In this document: positions 33,605-41,155 of the stretch, piece after piece
Layout of the letters: each line of letters opens with the position of its first letter
Numbering within the stretch: the stretch's first letter is position 1
Origin: Pseudopedobacter sp037968815
GTDB lineage: Bacteria > Bacteroidota > Bacteroidia > Sphingobacteriales > Sphingobacteriaceae
Direction of reading: 5' to 3'
NCBI GenBank assembly: GCA_037968815.1
Contig: JBBKWF010000011.1
Span: forward strand, 551,938-615,937
DNA length: 64,000 nucleotides
Translations under genes and position numbers: made by a program
The notes under the pieces: model-generated
What the model saw: the letters and a program-made list of their open reading frames with translations, nothing else
Told to the model about the DNA's origin: nothing
Databases searched by the model: none

Positions 33605-33631
33605 AAAGTCCCCTTTAGGGGATTTAGGAGT
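33605..33631. repeat. second copy of the CCCCTTTAGGGG repeat, filling the ilvC-ABC spacer
   Basis: AAAGTCCCCTTTAGGGG at 33605-33621, continuing to 33631, matches the reverse complement of 33525-33553 except for one substitution and a two-base gap. It occupies nearly the whole gap after the ilvC stop. Confidence 0.8.
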
Positions 33632-35113
33632 TTATGCTGTTTTAATAGTTTTCATTGCAGTCATTGCTTTACGCAATTTACTACCAATAACCTCTACTTC
33701 ATGGCTACGTAAAACTTCATTGATTCTTACTAGTTCTGCATTATCAACAGCACCGTCTTTACCTTCATTAAAGTTTTTACCAACTAATTCAGTACCTACC
33801 TTTTTCATGAAATCAGCTAATAATGGTTTACAAGCTTGATCAAATAAGTAGCAACCGTATTCAGCAGTATCAGAAATTACGCGGTTCATTTCAAATAATT
33901 TTTTACGAGCGATAGTGTTTGCAATCAGTGGAGTTTCGTGTAAAGACTCGTAGTAAGCAGACTCTGGTTTAATACCAGCTTCAACCATAGTTTCGAAAGC
34001 TAACTCAACACCTGCTCTTACAAAAGCAACCATTAAAAGGTAGTTATCAAAATATTCTTGTTCGCCAATTTTAACATCACCAGCTGGAGTTTTTTCGAAA
34101 GCGGTTTCGCCAGTTTCAGCTCTCCAAGCTAATAAGTTTTTATCTCCGTTTGCCCAATCTTCCATCATGATACGGCTAAATTCGCCAGCCATAATATCGT
34201 CTTGGTGCTTTTGGAATAAAGGACGCATAATGTCTTTTAATTCTTCAGAAATTTTGAAAGCCTCAACTTTAGCAACATTGCTTAAACGGTCCATCATACC
34301 TGATACACCACCATGCTTTAAAGCTTCTGTAATTACTTCAACACCATATTGTACCAATTTAGAAGCGTAACCTGCATCAATTCCTTTTTCTACCATTTTA
34401 TCGAAAGAAAGGATTGAACCAGTTTGCAACAATCCACAAAGGATAGTTTGCTCGCCCATTAAATCAGATTTTACTTCTGCTACAAAAGAAGATTTCAAAA
34501 CTCCGGCTCTGTGACCACCAGTACCTACGCAATAAGCTTTTGCTTGTGCTAAGCCTTTTCCTTCTGGATCATTTTCTGGGTGAACAGCAATTAAAGTTGG
34601 CACACCAAAACCTCTAACATACTCAGCTCTAACTTCAGAACCTGGGCATTTAGGAGCAACCATAATTACAGTTAAATCTTTACGGATTTGCATTCCTTCT
34701 TCCACAATGTTGAAACCGTGAGAATATAATAAAGTAGCTCCTTTTTTCATTAAAGGCATAATTGCAGTAACTACCGCAGTATGTTGCTTATCTGGAGTTA
34801 AGTTAACCACTACATCTGCAGATGGAATTAATTCTTCGTAAGTACCTACTTTGAAATTATTTTCAGTAGCATTTTTCCACGAATCTCTTTTACTTTCGAT
34901 AGCTTCTTTACGTAAAGTGTAGCTTACATCTAAACCACTATCTCTTAAATTTAAACCTTGGTTTAACCCTTGTGCACCGCAACCTACAATTACAATTTTC
35001 TTTCCTTTAAGAGCCTCAACTCCGTCAGTGAATTCTGAATTGTCCATAAAGTCGCAAACCCCTAATTGGTTTAATTGTTCTCTAAGAGGTAGTGTGTTGA
35101 AATAATTTGCCAT
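33632..35113 (-). CDS. ilvC: ketol-acid reductoisomerase, long (class II) form
   Basis: Converts acetolactate or acetohydroxybutyrate to the dihydroxy acids of valine and isoleucine synthesis with NADPH and Mg2+. The 493-residue length marks the class II form found in E. coli, not the 330-residue class I. The nucleotide-binding loop is IVIVGCGAQGLNQGLNLRDS, with the phosphate-binding RKEAI strand following. The conserved acidic metal ligands lie in the C-terminal duplicated helical domains (for example VKSDLMGEQTILCG). It follows ilvN after a 187-base spacer. Confidence 0.95.
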   Translation of the reverse strand: MANYFNTLPLREQLNQLGVCDFMDNSEFTDGVEALKGKKIVIVGCGAQGLNQGLNLRDSGLDVSYTLRKEAIESKRDSWKNATENNFKVGTYEELIPSADVVVNLTPDKQHTAVVTAIMPLMKKGATLLYSHGFNIVEEGMQIRKDLTVIMVAPKCPGSEVRAEYVRGFGVPTLIAVHPENDPEGKGLAQAKAYCVGTGGHRAGVLKSSFVAEVKSDLMGEQTILCGLLQTGSILSFDKMVEKGIDAGYASKLVQYGVEVITEALKHGGVSGMMDRLSNVAKVEAFKISEELKDIMRPLFQKHQDDIMAGEFSRIMMEDWANGDKNLLAWRAETGETAFEKTPAGDVKIGEQEYFDNYLLMVAFVRAGVELAFETMVEAGIKPESAYYESLHETPLIANTIARKKLFEMNRVISDTAEYGCYLFDQACKPLLADFMKKVGTELVGKNFNEGKDGAVDNAELVRINEVLRSHEVEVIGSKLRKAMTAMKTIKTA

Positions 35114-35139
35114 TTTGTTTTTTCCTTTTTTAGTTTTAT

Positions 35140-35180
35140 AGAGTCCACAGTTGGCAGTCGGCTGTCCGCTGTTTGGGTGT
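35140..35180. repeat. low-complexity CAGT/GCTGT words in the ilvN-ilvC spacer
   Basis: The stretch reads as overlapping variants of CAGTTGGCAGTCGGCTGTC, a word-type repeat unlike the surrounding AT-rich spacer. No perfect repeat unit is present. Only the composition and the repeated CAGT/CTGT words support it. Confidence 0.4.
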
Positions 35181-35300
35181 AAGACTCTGCTTATTTATTT
35201 TTTATTCTATTTACTATTTTTCTTAATCGAAGATTTCAATCCTAATTTTCCATTTTAAGTATCCATCCTGACCACAGACTCAAAGCTTCGGACTCACAAT

Positions 35301-35903
35301 CTACATTGTAAATATTTTCTCGCCTTTATTTAAGTACTGATTTTCTGACACGTCTTCACTTGGTTCTAGTCTTTCAAACTCTCTTAATTTAGCGTGGAAA
35401 CCATCACTAGCTTTTATGATTGCTACTCTAGCACTTCTAACAAACTCTATTAAGCCGTATTGTTGTAGTACTTTTACCAATTTGTCTGTTTCTTCGCGGT
35501 GACCAGTAGTTTCAAAAACGGTATAATCATTACGGATTACAACAGCTCTTGCTCCATGCTCACGCAATAAACGCTCAACGCTCACAGTTTCAGCAATTAC
35601 ACTCGTAGGCACCTTGTATAATGCCATTTCTTGCCAAATAACATCCTCGTTAGTGTTATAATAAACCTTTAATACCTCTACTTGTTTCTCTAACTGACGA
35701 GCAACTTTTAATACTACTTCTTCAGTTTCAGTAATCACGATATTGAAACGATGTATTCCATCTACTTCAGATGGTGAAGTATTCAAACTTTCGATATTTA
35801 ACTTTCTACGACTAAAGATAATCGCTATTCTGTTAAGTAAACCAATTTGGTTTTCGGTATAAACCGTGATGTTATATTCCTGCTTTTCTATATTTGATTC
35901 CAT
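35301..35903 (-). CDS. ilvN: acetolactate synthase small (regulatory) subunit
   Basis: Confers valine feedback control on IlvB. The protein is 200 residues from the ATG at 35903 (MESNIEKQEYNITVYTENQIG). The N-terminal ACT domain covers about residues 9-80 with GLLNRIAIIFSRRKLNIESL, and the C-terminal dimerisation part includes FETTGHREETDKLVKVLQQYG. The frame is open to a TTG at 35936, but that lead is not conserved-looking, so the ATG is preferred. It lies 48 bases after ilvB. Confidence 0.93.
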   Translation of the reverse strand: MESNIEKQEYNITVYTENQIGLLNRIAIIFSRRKLNIESLNTSPSEVDGIHRFNIVITETEEVVLKVARQLEKQVEVLKVYYNTNEDVIWQEMALYKVPTSVIAETVSVERLLREHGARAVVIRNDYTVFETTGHREETDKLVKVLQQYGLIEFVRSARVAIIKASDGFHAKLREFERLEPSEDVSENQYLNKGEKIFTM

Positions 35904-35951
35904 TTTAAAATCAATTAATTTTTTGCCCGCAGACAAAGATAAAGGACTGAA

Positions 35952-37697
35952 TTATTTTAATCTGATCTCGCTTACGCTACAACCTTGTGGTACCATTGGG
36001 AAAACGTTATTTTCCTTTTTTACCATAATTTCTAGCAAGTAAGACCCTTTATGATTTAACATAGTTGATAAAGCATCAACTACTTCTGATCTCTCAGAAA
36101 TTCTTTGACCATCTATATAATAGCTTTTTGCTAAGGCTACAAAATCAGGACTTTTAATATCTACAAAAGAATATCTTTTGTGATTAAATAATTCTTGCCA
36201 TTGACGAACCATTCCTAAAAACTGATTGTTTAGAATTATGATTTTTACGTCGATACCAGTTTGCATAATGGTTCCTAACTCCTGCAAAGTCATTTGAAAA
36301 CCTCCGTCGCCAATAACGGCAACTACTGCTTTATCTGGCCTTCCAAACTTTGCTCCGATAGCAGCGGGCAAAGCAAAACCCATTGTACCTAAACCGCCAC
36401 TGGTAACATTGCTACGCGTATTATTAAACTTCGCATAACGGCAAGTCACCATTTGGTGTTGACCAACATCTGTTACAATAACGGCATCTCCTTTAGTCAA
36501 TTGGTTTAATTGATTAATGATTTCACCCATAGAAAGTTCACCTTCTGTAGGGTTAATTTCGGCATCAATACATTGTTTTATCTCTTCTGCATCAAAATCT
36601 CTGAATTTCTGTAACCACTCTGTATGAGATTTTTTGTCAACCAGTTCGGTTAACAATGGCAAAGTTTCTTTACAATCGCCCCAAAGCGGAACGGTTGCTT
36701 TTACATTTTTATCAATTTCTGCAGGGTCAATATCTAAATGAATAACCTTGGCTTGCTTAGCGTATTTATCTAAACGGCCGGTTACACGATCATCAAAACG
36801 CATCCCGATTGCAATTAAAACATCGCATTCGTTAGTTAAAACGTTTGGTCCATAATTACCATGCATCCCCAACATACCAACATTTAAAGGGTGATCTGTA
36901 GGAATTGCACCAGCACCTAAAATAGTCCAAGCTGATGGAATACCCGCCTTTTCTACAAATGCTTTAAATTCTTGTTCTGCATTGCCCAACAATACGCCTT
37001 GTCCAAATAAAACAAATGGTTTTTTTGCTGAGTTAATTAATGCAGCCGCTTCTTCTACATAACTTTTTCTGATTACAGGTTTTGGTTTGTAACTACGGAT
37101 ATGTTCGCACTTTTGGTAGCCAAAGTACTCTGTTAATTGAATCTGCGCATTTTTTGTAATATCAACTAAAACAGGCCCTGGTCTTCCAGTTTGAGCTATG
37201 TAAAATGCTTTCGCCATAACCTCTTCAATCTCCGAAGCATCTGTTACCTGATAATTCCATTTGGTTACAGGTGTCGTGATATTGATTACATCTGTTTCCT
37301 GAAAAGCATCTGTACCTAAAAGATGTGCAAAAACCTGCCCTGTGATGCAAACCATTGGTGTACTATCTATCTGCGCATCTGCTAAACCAGTAATTAAATT
37401 GGTAGCACCTGGACCACTAGTAGCAAAAACAACTCCTACCTTACCCGATGTACGGGCGTAACCTTGTGCTGCATGGGTAGCACCTTGTTCATGACGAACC
37501 AAAATATGATTTAAACGATCGTTATAATCATATAATGCATCATAAATCGGCATAATTGCGCCACCTGGATAGCCAAAGATGGTATCAACTCCTTCTTCAA
37601 TTAAACCGTTAAGTAAAATTTGAGAGCCGGTGATAGTTGCAACTGCTTTTGGCTTTTGCTCCTCAGTTTTATTTTCTTTCATTTCAAGAGTATCCAT
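35952..37697 (-). CDS. ilvB: acetolactate synthase large (catalytic) subunit, biosynthetic
   Basis: Thiamine-diphosphate and FAD enzyme that condenses two pyruvates, or pyruvate with 2-ketobutyrate. The protein has 581 residues. The catalytic glutamate lies in HILVRHEQGATHAAQGYAR. The central FAD-binding domain contains LGMLGMHGNYG and IAIGMRFDDRVTGRL. The TPP motif is VIGDGGFQMTLQELGT followed by NNQFLGMVRQWQELF. It opens 65 bases after the ilvD stop. Confidence 0.95.
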   Translation of the reverse strand: MDTLEMKENKTEEQKPKAVATITGSQILLNGLIEEGVDTIFGYPGGAIMPIYDALYDYNDRLNHILVRHEQGATHAAQGYARTSGKVGVVFATSGPGATNLITGLADAQIDSTPMVCITGQVFAHLLGTDAFQETDVINITTPVTKWNYQVTDASEIEEVMAKAFYIAQTGRPGPVLVDITKNAQIQLTEYFGYQKCEHIRSYKPKPVIRKSYVEEAAALINSAKKPFVLFGQGVLLGNAEQEFKAFVEKAGIPSAWTILGAGAIPTDHPLNVGMLGMHGNYGPNVLTNECDVLIAIGMRFDDRVTGRLDKYAKQAKVIHLDIDPAEIDKNVKATVPLWGDCKETLPLLTELVDKKSHTEWLQKFRDFDAEEIKQCIDAEINPTEGELSMGEIINQLNQLTKGDAVIVTDVGQHQMVTCRYAKFNNTRSNVTSGGLGTMGFALPAAIGAKFGRPDKAVVAVIGDGGFQMTLQELGTIMQTGIDVKIIILNNQFLGMVRQWQELFNHKRYSFVDIKSPDFVALAKSYYIDGQRISERSEVVDALSTMLNHKGSYLLEIMVKKENNVFPMVPQGCSVSEIRLK

Positions 37698-37762
37698 AAT
37701 CTCTTATTTATTTTTTGTTTGAAACCGATTTCTTGTCTTATTTCCGATTATAAATCGGATGA

Positions 37763-39442
37763 TTAATCTTCATCAGTAACACAACCTTCTGTTGCGTTTT
37801 TAACTAACTTGAAGTACTTATATAAAACTCCGCTTTTGACGGGTGGTTCTGGCTGTTTCCACTCTTTTTTCCTTGCTGCTAACTCTTCATCAGAAACTAA
37901 AACATTCATCGTGTTTTTTGTAGCATCAATTTCAATCATATCACCTTCGTTAATCAAAGCGATATTACCGCCTTCAAAAGCTTCTGGTACAATATGACCA
38001 ACTACAAAACCATGAGTTCCTCCAGAGAATCTTCCATCAGTAATTAAAGCAACCGAAGCGCCTAAACCTGCACCAAATATTGCAGATGTTGGTTTTAACA
38101 TTTCCGGCATACCTGGTCCACCTTTAGGTCCGCAATATCTAATTACCACCACGTCACCAGCTTTTACTTTACCAGATGAAATCCCATCAATCAGTTCAAA
38201 TTCACCATTAAAAACTCTGGCTGGCCCAGTAAACTTTTCTCCCTCTTTACCAGAAATCTTAGCTACACTACCTTGTTGAGCGATATTCCCATAAAGCATC
38301 TGTAAATGACCAGTAGCTTTAATTGGTTTTTCTAATGGACGGATAACATCTTGTTGGTCAAAATCTAAATCAACCGCTTCAGCAACATTTTCCGCAACAG
38401 TTTTACCCGTAACCGTCATACAGTCACCATGAATTAATCCTTCTTTTAAAAGATATTTCATAACTGCTGGAGTTCCACCAATGTCATGAACATCTTCCAT
38501 CATATATTTACCGCTTGGTTTTAAATCGGCAATTACAGGCGTTTTATCACTAATGTCTTGAAAATCTTTTATCGTTAAATCAACTCCTATTGATTTTGCC
38601 ATGGCAATCATGTGCAATACCGCATTGGTTGATCCACCTAATACCATAATCACCACCATCGCATTGTGAAATGCTTTTTTGGTCATGATATCAGAAGGCT
38701 TAATATCTTTCTCTAGCAGAATTTTAATGTATTTTCCTGCTTCTAAACATTCATCTTTTTTCTCTTGACTTAATGCTGGATAAGATGAGCTATAAGGCAA
38801 ACTCATACCTAAAGCTTCAATTGCAGACGACATTGTGTTTGCCGTGTACATTCCGCCACAAGCACCAGCACCCGGGCAAGCATGTTCAATTACTCCTTGA
38901 TAATCTTCATCGCTGATGTTTCCAGCTAATTTTTGCCCTAAAGCTTCAAAAGCTGAAACAATGTTTAATGATTGACCTTTATAATTACCAGAATGGATAC
39001 TACCACCGTAAACCATTATAGAAGGACGGTTTAAACGAGCCATAGCCATAATAGAGCCCGGCATGTTTTTATCACAACCTGGAATAGTGATTACACCATC
39101 ATAAAAATGACCACCACAAACTGTTTCAATGGAATCAGCAATTAAATCACGAGAAACTAAAGAATATCGCATCCCCTCAGTACCGTTGGTTAAGCCATCG
39201 CTAATTCCAATCGTATTAAAAGTTAAACCCACTAAGTTATTATCCCAAACACCTTGTTTTACAATTGCAGCCAAGTCATTAAGGTGCATATTACAAGTGT
39301 TCCCGTCATAACCCATACTTGCAACACCAATTTGAGCTTTCGCTAAATCTTCTGTGGTTAAACCCAAACCGTACAACATTGCTTGAGTAGCAGGTTGTGT
39401 TTTATCCTGCGTAAAAACTTTACTGTATTTATTTAATTCCAT
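37763..39442 (-). CDS. ilvD: dihydroxy-acid dehydratase
   Basis: Dehydrates the dihydroxy acids to 2-ketoisovalerate and 2-keto-3-methylvalerate, the last common step before transamination. The protein has 559 residues. Iron-sulfur cluster cysteines are in GCDKNMPGSIMA and HACPGAGACGGMYTANTM. The C-terminal swivel domain shows YCGPKGGPGMPEML and GRFSGGTHGFVVGHI. The start codon overlaps the ilvE stop by one base (TAATG), so the two are translationally coupled. Confidence 0.95.
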   Translation of the reverse strand: MELNKYSKVFTQDKTQPATQAMLYGLGLTTEDLAKAQIGVASMGYDGNTCNMHLNDLAAIVKQGVWDNNLVGLTFNTIGISDGLTNGTEGMRYSLVSRDLIADSIETVCGGHFYDGVITIPGCDKNMPGSIMAMARLNRPSIMVYGGSIHSGNYKGQSLNIVSAFEALGQKLAGNISDEDYQGVIEHACPGAGACGGMYTANTMSSAIEALGMSLPYSSSYPALSQEKKDECLEAGKYIKILLEKDIKPSDIMTKKAFHNAMVVIMVLGGSTNAVLHMIAMAKSIGVDLTIKDFQDISDKTPVIADLKPSGKYMMEDVHDIGGTPAVMKYLLKEGLIHGDCMTVTGKTVAENVAEAVDLDFDQQDVIRPLEKPIKATGHLQMLYGNIAQQGSVAKISGKEGEKFTGPARVFNGEFELIDGISSGKVKAGDVVVIRYCGPKGGPGMPEMLKPTSAIFGAGLGASVALITDGRFSGGTHGFVVGHIVPEAFEGGNIALINEGDMIEIDATKNTMNVLVSDEELAARKKEWKQPEPPVKSGVLYKYFKLVKNATEGCVTDED

Positions 39443-40332
39443 TATATAATTACTTCAAAACTTAACTTATCTAAAACAAGGCTTTTATAAACCCTTTGAA
39501 TCATTGCACCTAAACTTAAATCAAATGCCAGAGGAAAGACTCGTTCATCAACAGCTTCAATTCCAATAATTTCAACTGCGGTACCACAAGAAAATGCGCT
39601 ATCGGCATTTTTAAATTCCTCTACACTAATGTTTTTTTCTACAACTTCAATATCTAACTGTTTAGCAATTTTAATTACCGTTGCCCTAGTGATTCCTGGC
39701 ATTATATTATTTTTTAACGAGGTAAACAGTTTCCCATCCTTCTCTATAAATACATTTGCCGAAGTAGTTTCGGTAACAAATCCATTTAGGTCTAACAATA
39801 TCGCCTCGTCAAAACCTCTTCTTTTTGCATCAGAAATGGCCATTACAGAGTTAATGTAGTTGCCGGTTATTTTTGCCCGGACAGGTATAGCGTTTGGAGC
39901 TGGCTTTGCATACGGAGAGATACAAGTTTTCAATAACTTATCACCGTAAAATGAGTCCCACTGCCAAGCTGTTATAATTAGTTGCGATTTTTGCGATGTA
40001 ACCATCGACATATCTGTACCTGCATAAACCATCGGGCGGATATACGCATTCTTTAAGCCGTTAAGCTCTAACAACTTATACGTATCCTGCACTAACTGAT
40101 TAATATCCCAGTTAAATGGCATATTAATTTGCTCACAAGAAAACTGCAACCTTTCAAAGTGTTCTTTCGCTTTAAAAAGCTTTACACCATTTGCAGTTTT
40201 ATAAGCTCTAATACCCTCAAAAGCTCCAAAACCATAATGAATGGTTTGGCTAAAAAAGTCAATTCCAGCTTCAGTTGCTTTAACAAAAGCACCGTCCTGG
40301 TAAATGATTTGATCTTCTTTAAAACTTTTCAT
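39442..40332 (-). CDS. ilvE: branched-chain amino-acid aminotransferase
   Basis: Pyridoxal-phosphate enzyme that transaminates the keto acids of Leu, Ile and Val with glutamate. The 296-residue fold-type IV protein has FGAFEGIRAYKTANG near the N-terminus and GNYINSVMAISDAKRRGFDEAILLD around the PLP lysine region. The cofactor-binding C-terminus has NIMPGITRATVIKIA and SCGTAVEII. It is the first structural gene of the ilv-leu operon and begins 22 bases after the attenuator terminator. Confidence 0.95.
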   Translation of the reverse strand: MKSFKEDQIIYQDGAFVKATEAGIDFFSQTIHYGFGAFEGIRAYKTANGVKLFKAKEHFERLQFSCEQINMPFNWDINQLVQDTYKLLELNGLKNAYIRPMVYAGTDMSMVTSQKSQLIITAWQWDSFYGDKLLKTCISPYAKPAPNAIPVRAKITGNYINSVMAISDAKRRGFDEAILLDLNGFVTETTSANVFIEKDGKLFTSLKNNIMPGITRATVIKIAKQLDIEVVEKNISVEEFKNADSAFSCGTAVEIIGIEAVDERVFPLAFDLSLGAMIQRVYKSLVLDKLSFEVII

Positions 40333-40354
40333 GTCGCATATCTAATTTTTTCAT

Positions 40355-40383
40355 AAAAAAAACGCCTTCTTATATGGAAGGCG
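40355..40383 (-). terminator. attenuator terminator upstream of ilvE
   Basis: On the minus strand CGCCTTC (40383-40377) pairs with GAAGGCG (40369-40363) and is followed by eight T (40362-40355). The 5' arm can instead pair with GGAAGGCG at 40423-40416 inside the leader peptide gene, so terminator and antiterminator exclude each other. Confidence 0.88.
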
Positions 40384-40423
40384 CTTTCTAGTATTTTAGT
40401 TTATTAATTTACACACGCCTTCC
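40376..40423 (-). promoter_or_regulatory. antiterminator hairpin of the ilv leader
   Basis: GGAAGGCG (40423-40416) overlaps the last codons of the leader peptide and is a perfect 8-base complement of CGCCTTCC (40383-40376), which is the 5' arm of the terminator. A ribosome stalled early on Leu/Ile/Val codons would leave the first arm free to pair and so prevent termination. Confidence 0.8.
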
Positions 40424-40481
40424 TTTTATAGCTGTTAACCAGCAAAATAATTGTGAGAGGAATAATGACTATTAATAACAT
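40404..40481 (-). CDS. branched-chain amino-acid leader peptide (IlvL-like)
   Basis: A 25-codon frame, ATG at 40481 and TAA at 40404-40406, upstream of ilvE and not overlapping any other gene. It begins MLLIVIIPLTIILLV, so 12 of the first 15 residues are Leu, Ile or Val, and ends with a basic, then polar tail. This is what the leader peptides of proteobacterial ilv operons look like. Its job would be to sense charged branched-chain tRNAs: stalling in the first 15 codons exposes the antiterminator arm, and fast translation to the stop covers that arm and lets the terminator form. The spacing from the regulatory codons to the antiterminator arm fits one ribosome footprint. I see no confident promoter upstream. 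Confidence 0.85.
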   Translation of the reverse strand: MLLIVIIPLTIILLVNSYKRKACVN

Positions 40482-40774
40482 ATTAAATGCAAGCTTAAAA
40501 CTATTTTATTTACAAAAACAAGATAGGCTATCCTATTTTATGTATCAATAGAAAATAGAAATAGTTTAAAAAAAAATTTAATTCCAATAAACAGCTCTTC
40601 GCAAAATTTAATTTCACAAAAATACCTTTACTTAAGCTTTAATTTCCCATTATTTATACCAAACAACGAATCGGTATTCGGTACACAAGGAAGCAACAAA
40701 TTAACAAGTATCAAATTCTGCCTAAAAATTTAAACATCAGTAAAAAATTGCTTAAAAAACCGGAAATTAAAGCA
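40482..40774. other. ilv leader upstream region
   Basis: About 290 AT-rich bases between the atpC terminator and the leader peptide. The ilv operon promoter must be here or further up. The best -7-like site on the minus strand is TATTTTTG (40624-40617), but no TTTG lies at the right distance. Nothing coding is seen. Confidence 0.4.
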
Positions 40775-40810
40775 TAAAAAAACCAGTACTTTGGGTACTG
40801 GTTTTTTTTT
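40775..40810 (-). terminator. terminator after atpC
   Basis: AACCAGTAC (40781-40789) and GTACTGGTT (40795-40803) form a 9-bp stem with A runs on one side and T runs on the other, so it can stop transcription from either strand. Confidence 0.88.
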
Positions 40811-40827
40811 ATAAAATATTAAGCTAA

Positions 40828-41076
40828 TTAGTCCTCACGAACACCTTCAGCTAAAACAATCACCTTATTATCAATAACTTCAACAACACCACCTTTAGTG
40901 TAAAAGTGTTGCTCTTTACCGTTTCCTCTAATCACTACCTTACCGTCATCTAAAGTTGAGATAATTGGTGCGTGATTATTTAAAATTTCAAAAGAACCTT
41001 GAGCACCTGGTACAGTTACCGAAGTTACGTCTCCTTCAAAAATTTTCTTATCGGGTGTTAATATTTCTAATTTCAT
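40828..41076 (-). CDS. atpC: F1Fo ATP synthase epsilon subunit (short form)
   Basis: Central-stalk subunit linking F1 rotation to the c-ring. It has only 82 residues: the N-terminal beta-sandwich is complete (LEILTPDKKIFEGDVTSVTV, GSFEILNNHAPIISTL) but the C-terminal two-helix inhibitory domain is absent. Short epsilon subunits of this kind are usual in Bacteroidota, so this is not a truncation. It follows atpD after a 79-base spacer with a hairpin. The remaining atp genes are elsewhere. Confidence 0.93.
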   Translation of the reverse strand: MKLEILTPDKKIFEGDVTSVTVPGAQGSFEILNNHAPIISTLDDGKVVIRGNGKEQHFYTKGGVVEVIDNKVIVLAEGVRED

Positions 41077-41080
41077 GTTC

Positions 41081-41153
41081 GAGTTATAAGTTGTATGTAA
41101 TAAGTTATAGGTTTAAAGTTTAACTTATCACTTTAAACCTACCACTTATAACC
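41081..41153. repeat. word repeats and hairpin in the atpD-atpC spacer
   Basis: TTATAAGTT-like and GTTTAAAGTTT-like words are repeated. AGGTTTAAAGT (41109-41119) pairs perfectly with ACTTTAAACCT (41130-41140). There is no T run, so this is not a terminator. It may adjust message stability between the two subunits. Confidence 0.55.
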
Positions 41154-41155
41154 TT

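Noticed and set aside
33338..33712. 124-codon plus-strand frame across the ABC ATPase start and ilvC end
   Set aside because: Antisense to two clear genes. Its middle is the translated palindromic repeat, which is open in several frames.
35904..35936. Extended IlvN start at a TTG codon
   Set aside because: The extra 11 residues do not resemble IlvN starts, and a good ATG lies at 35903.
40522..40532. Palindrome GATAGGCTATC as an operator for the ilv operon
   Set aside because: An 11-base palindrome is expected by chance in such a length. There is no regulator gene or second copy to support it.
40617..40624. TATTTTTG on the minus strand as the ilv promoter
   Set aside because: The -7 match is good but no TTG or TTTG occurs at 17-23 bases upstream, so I do not assign it.
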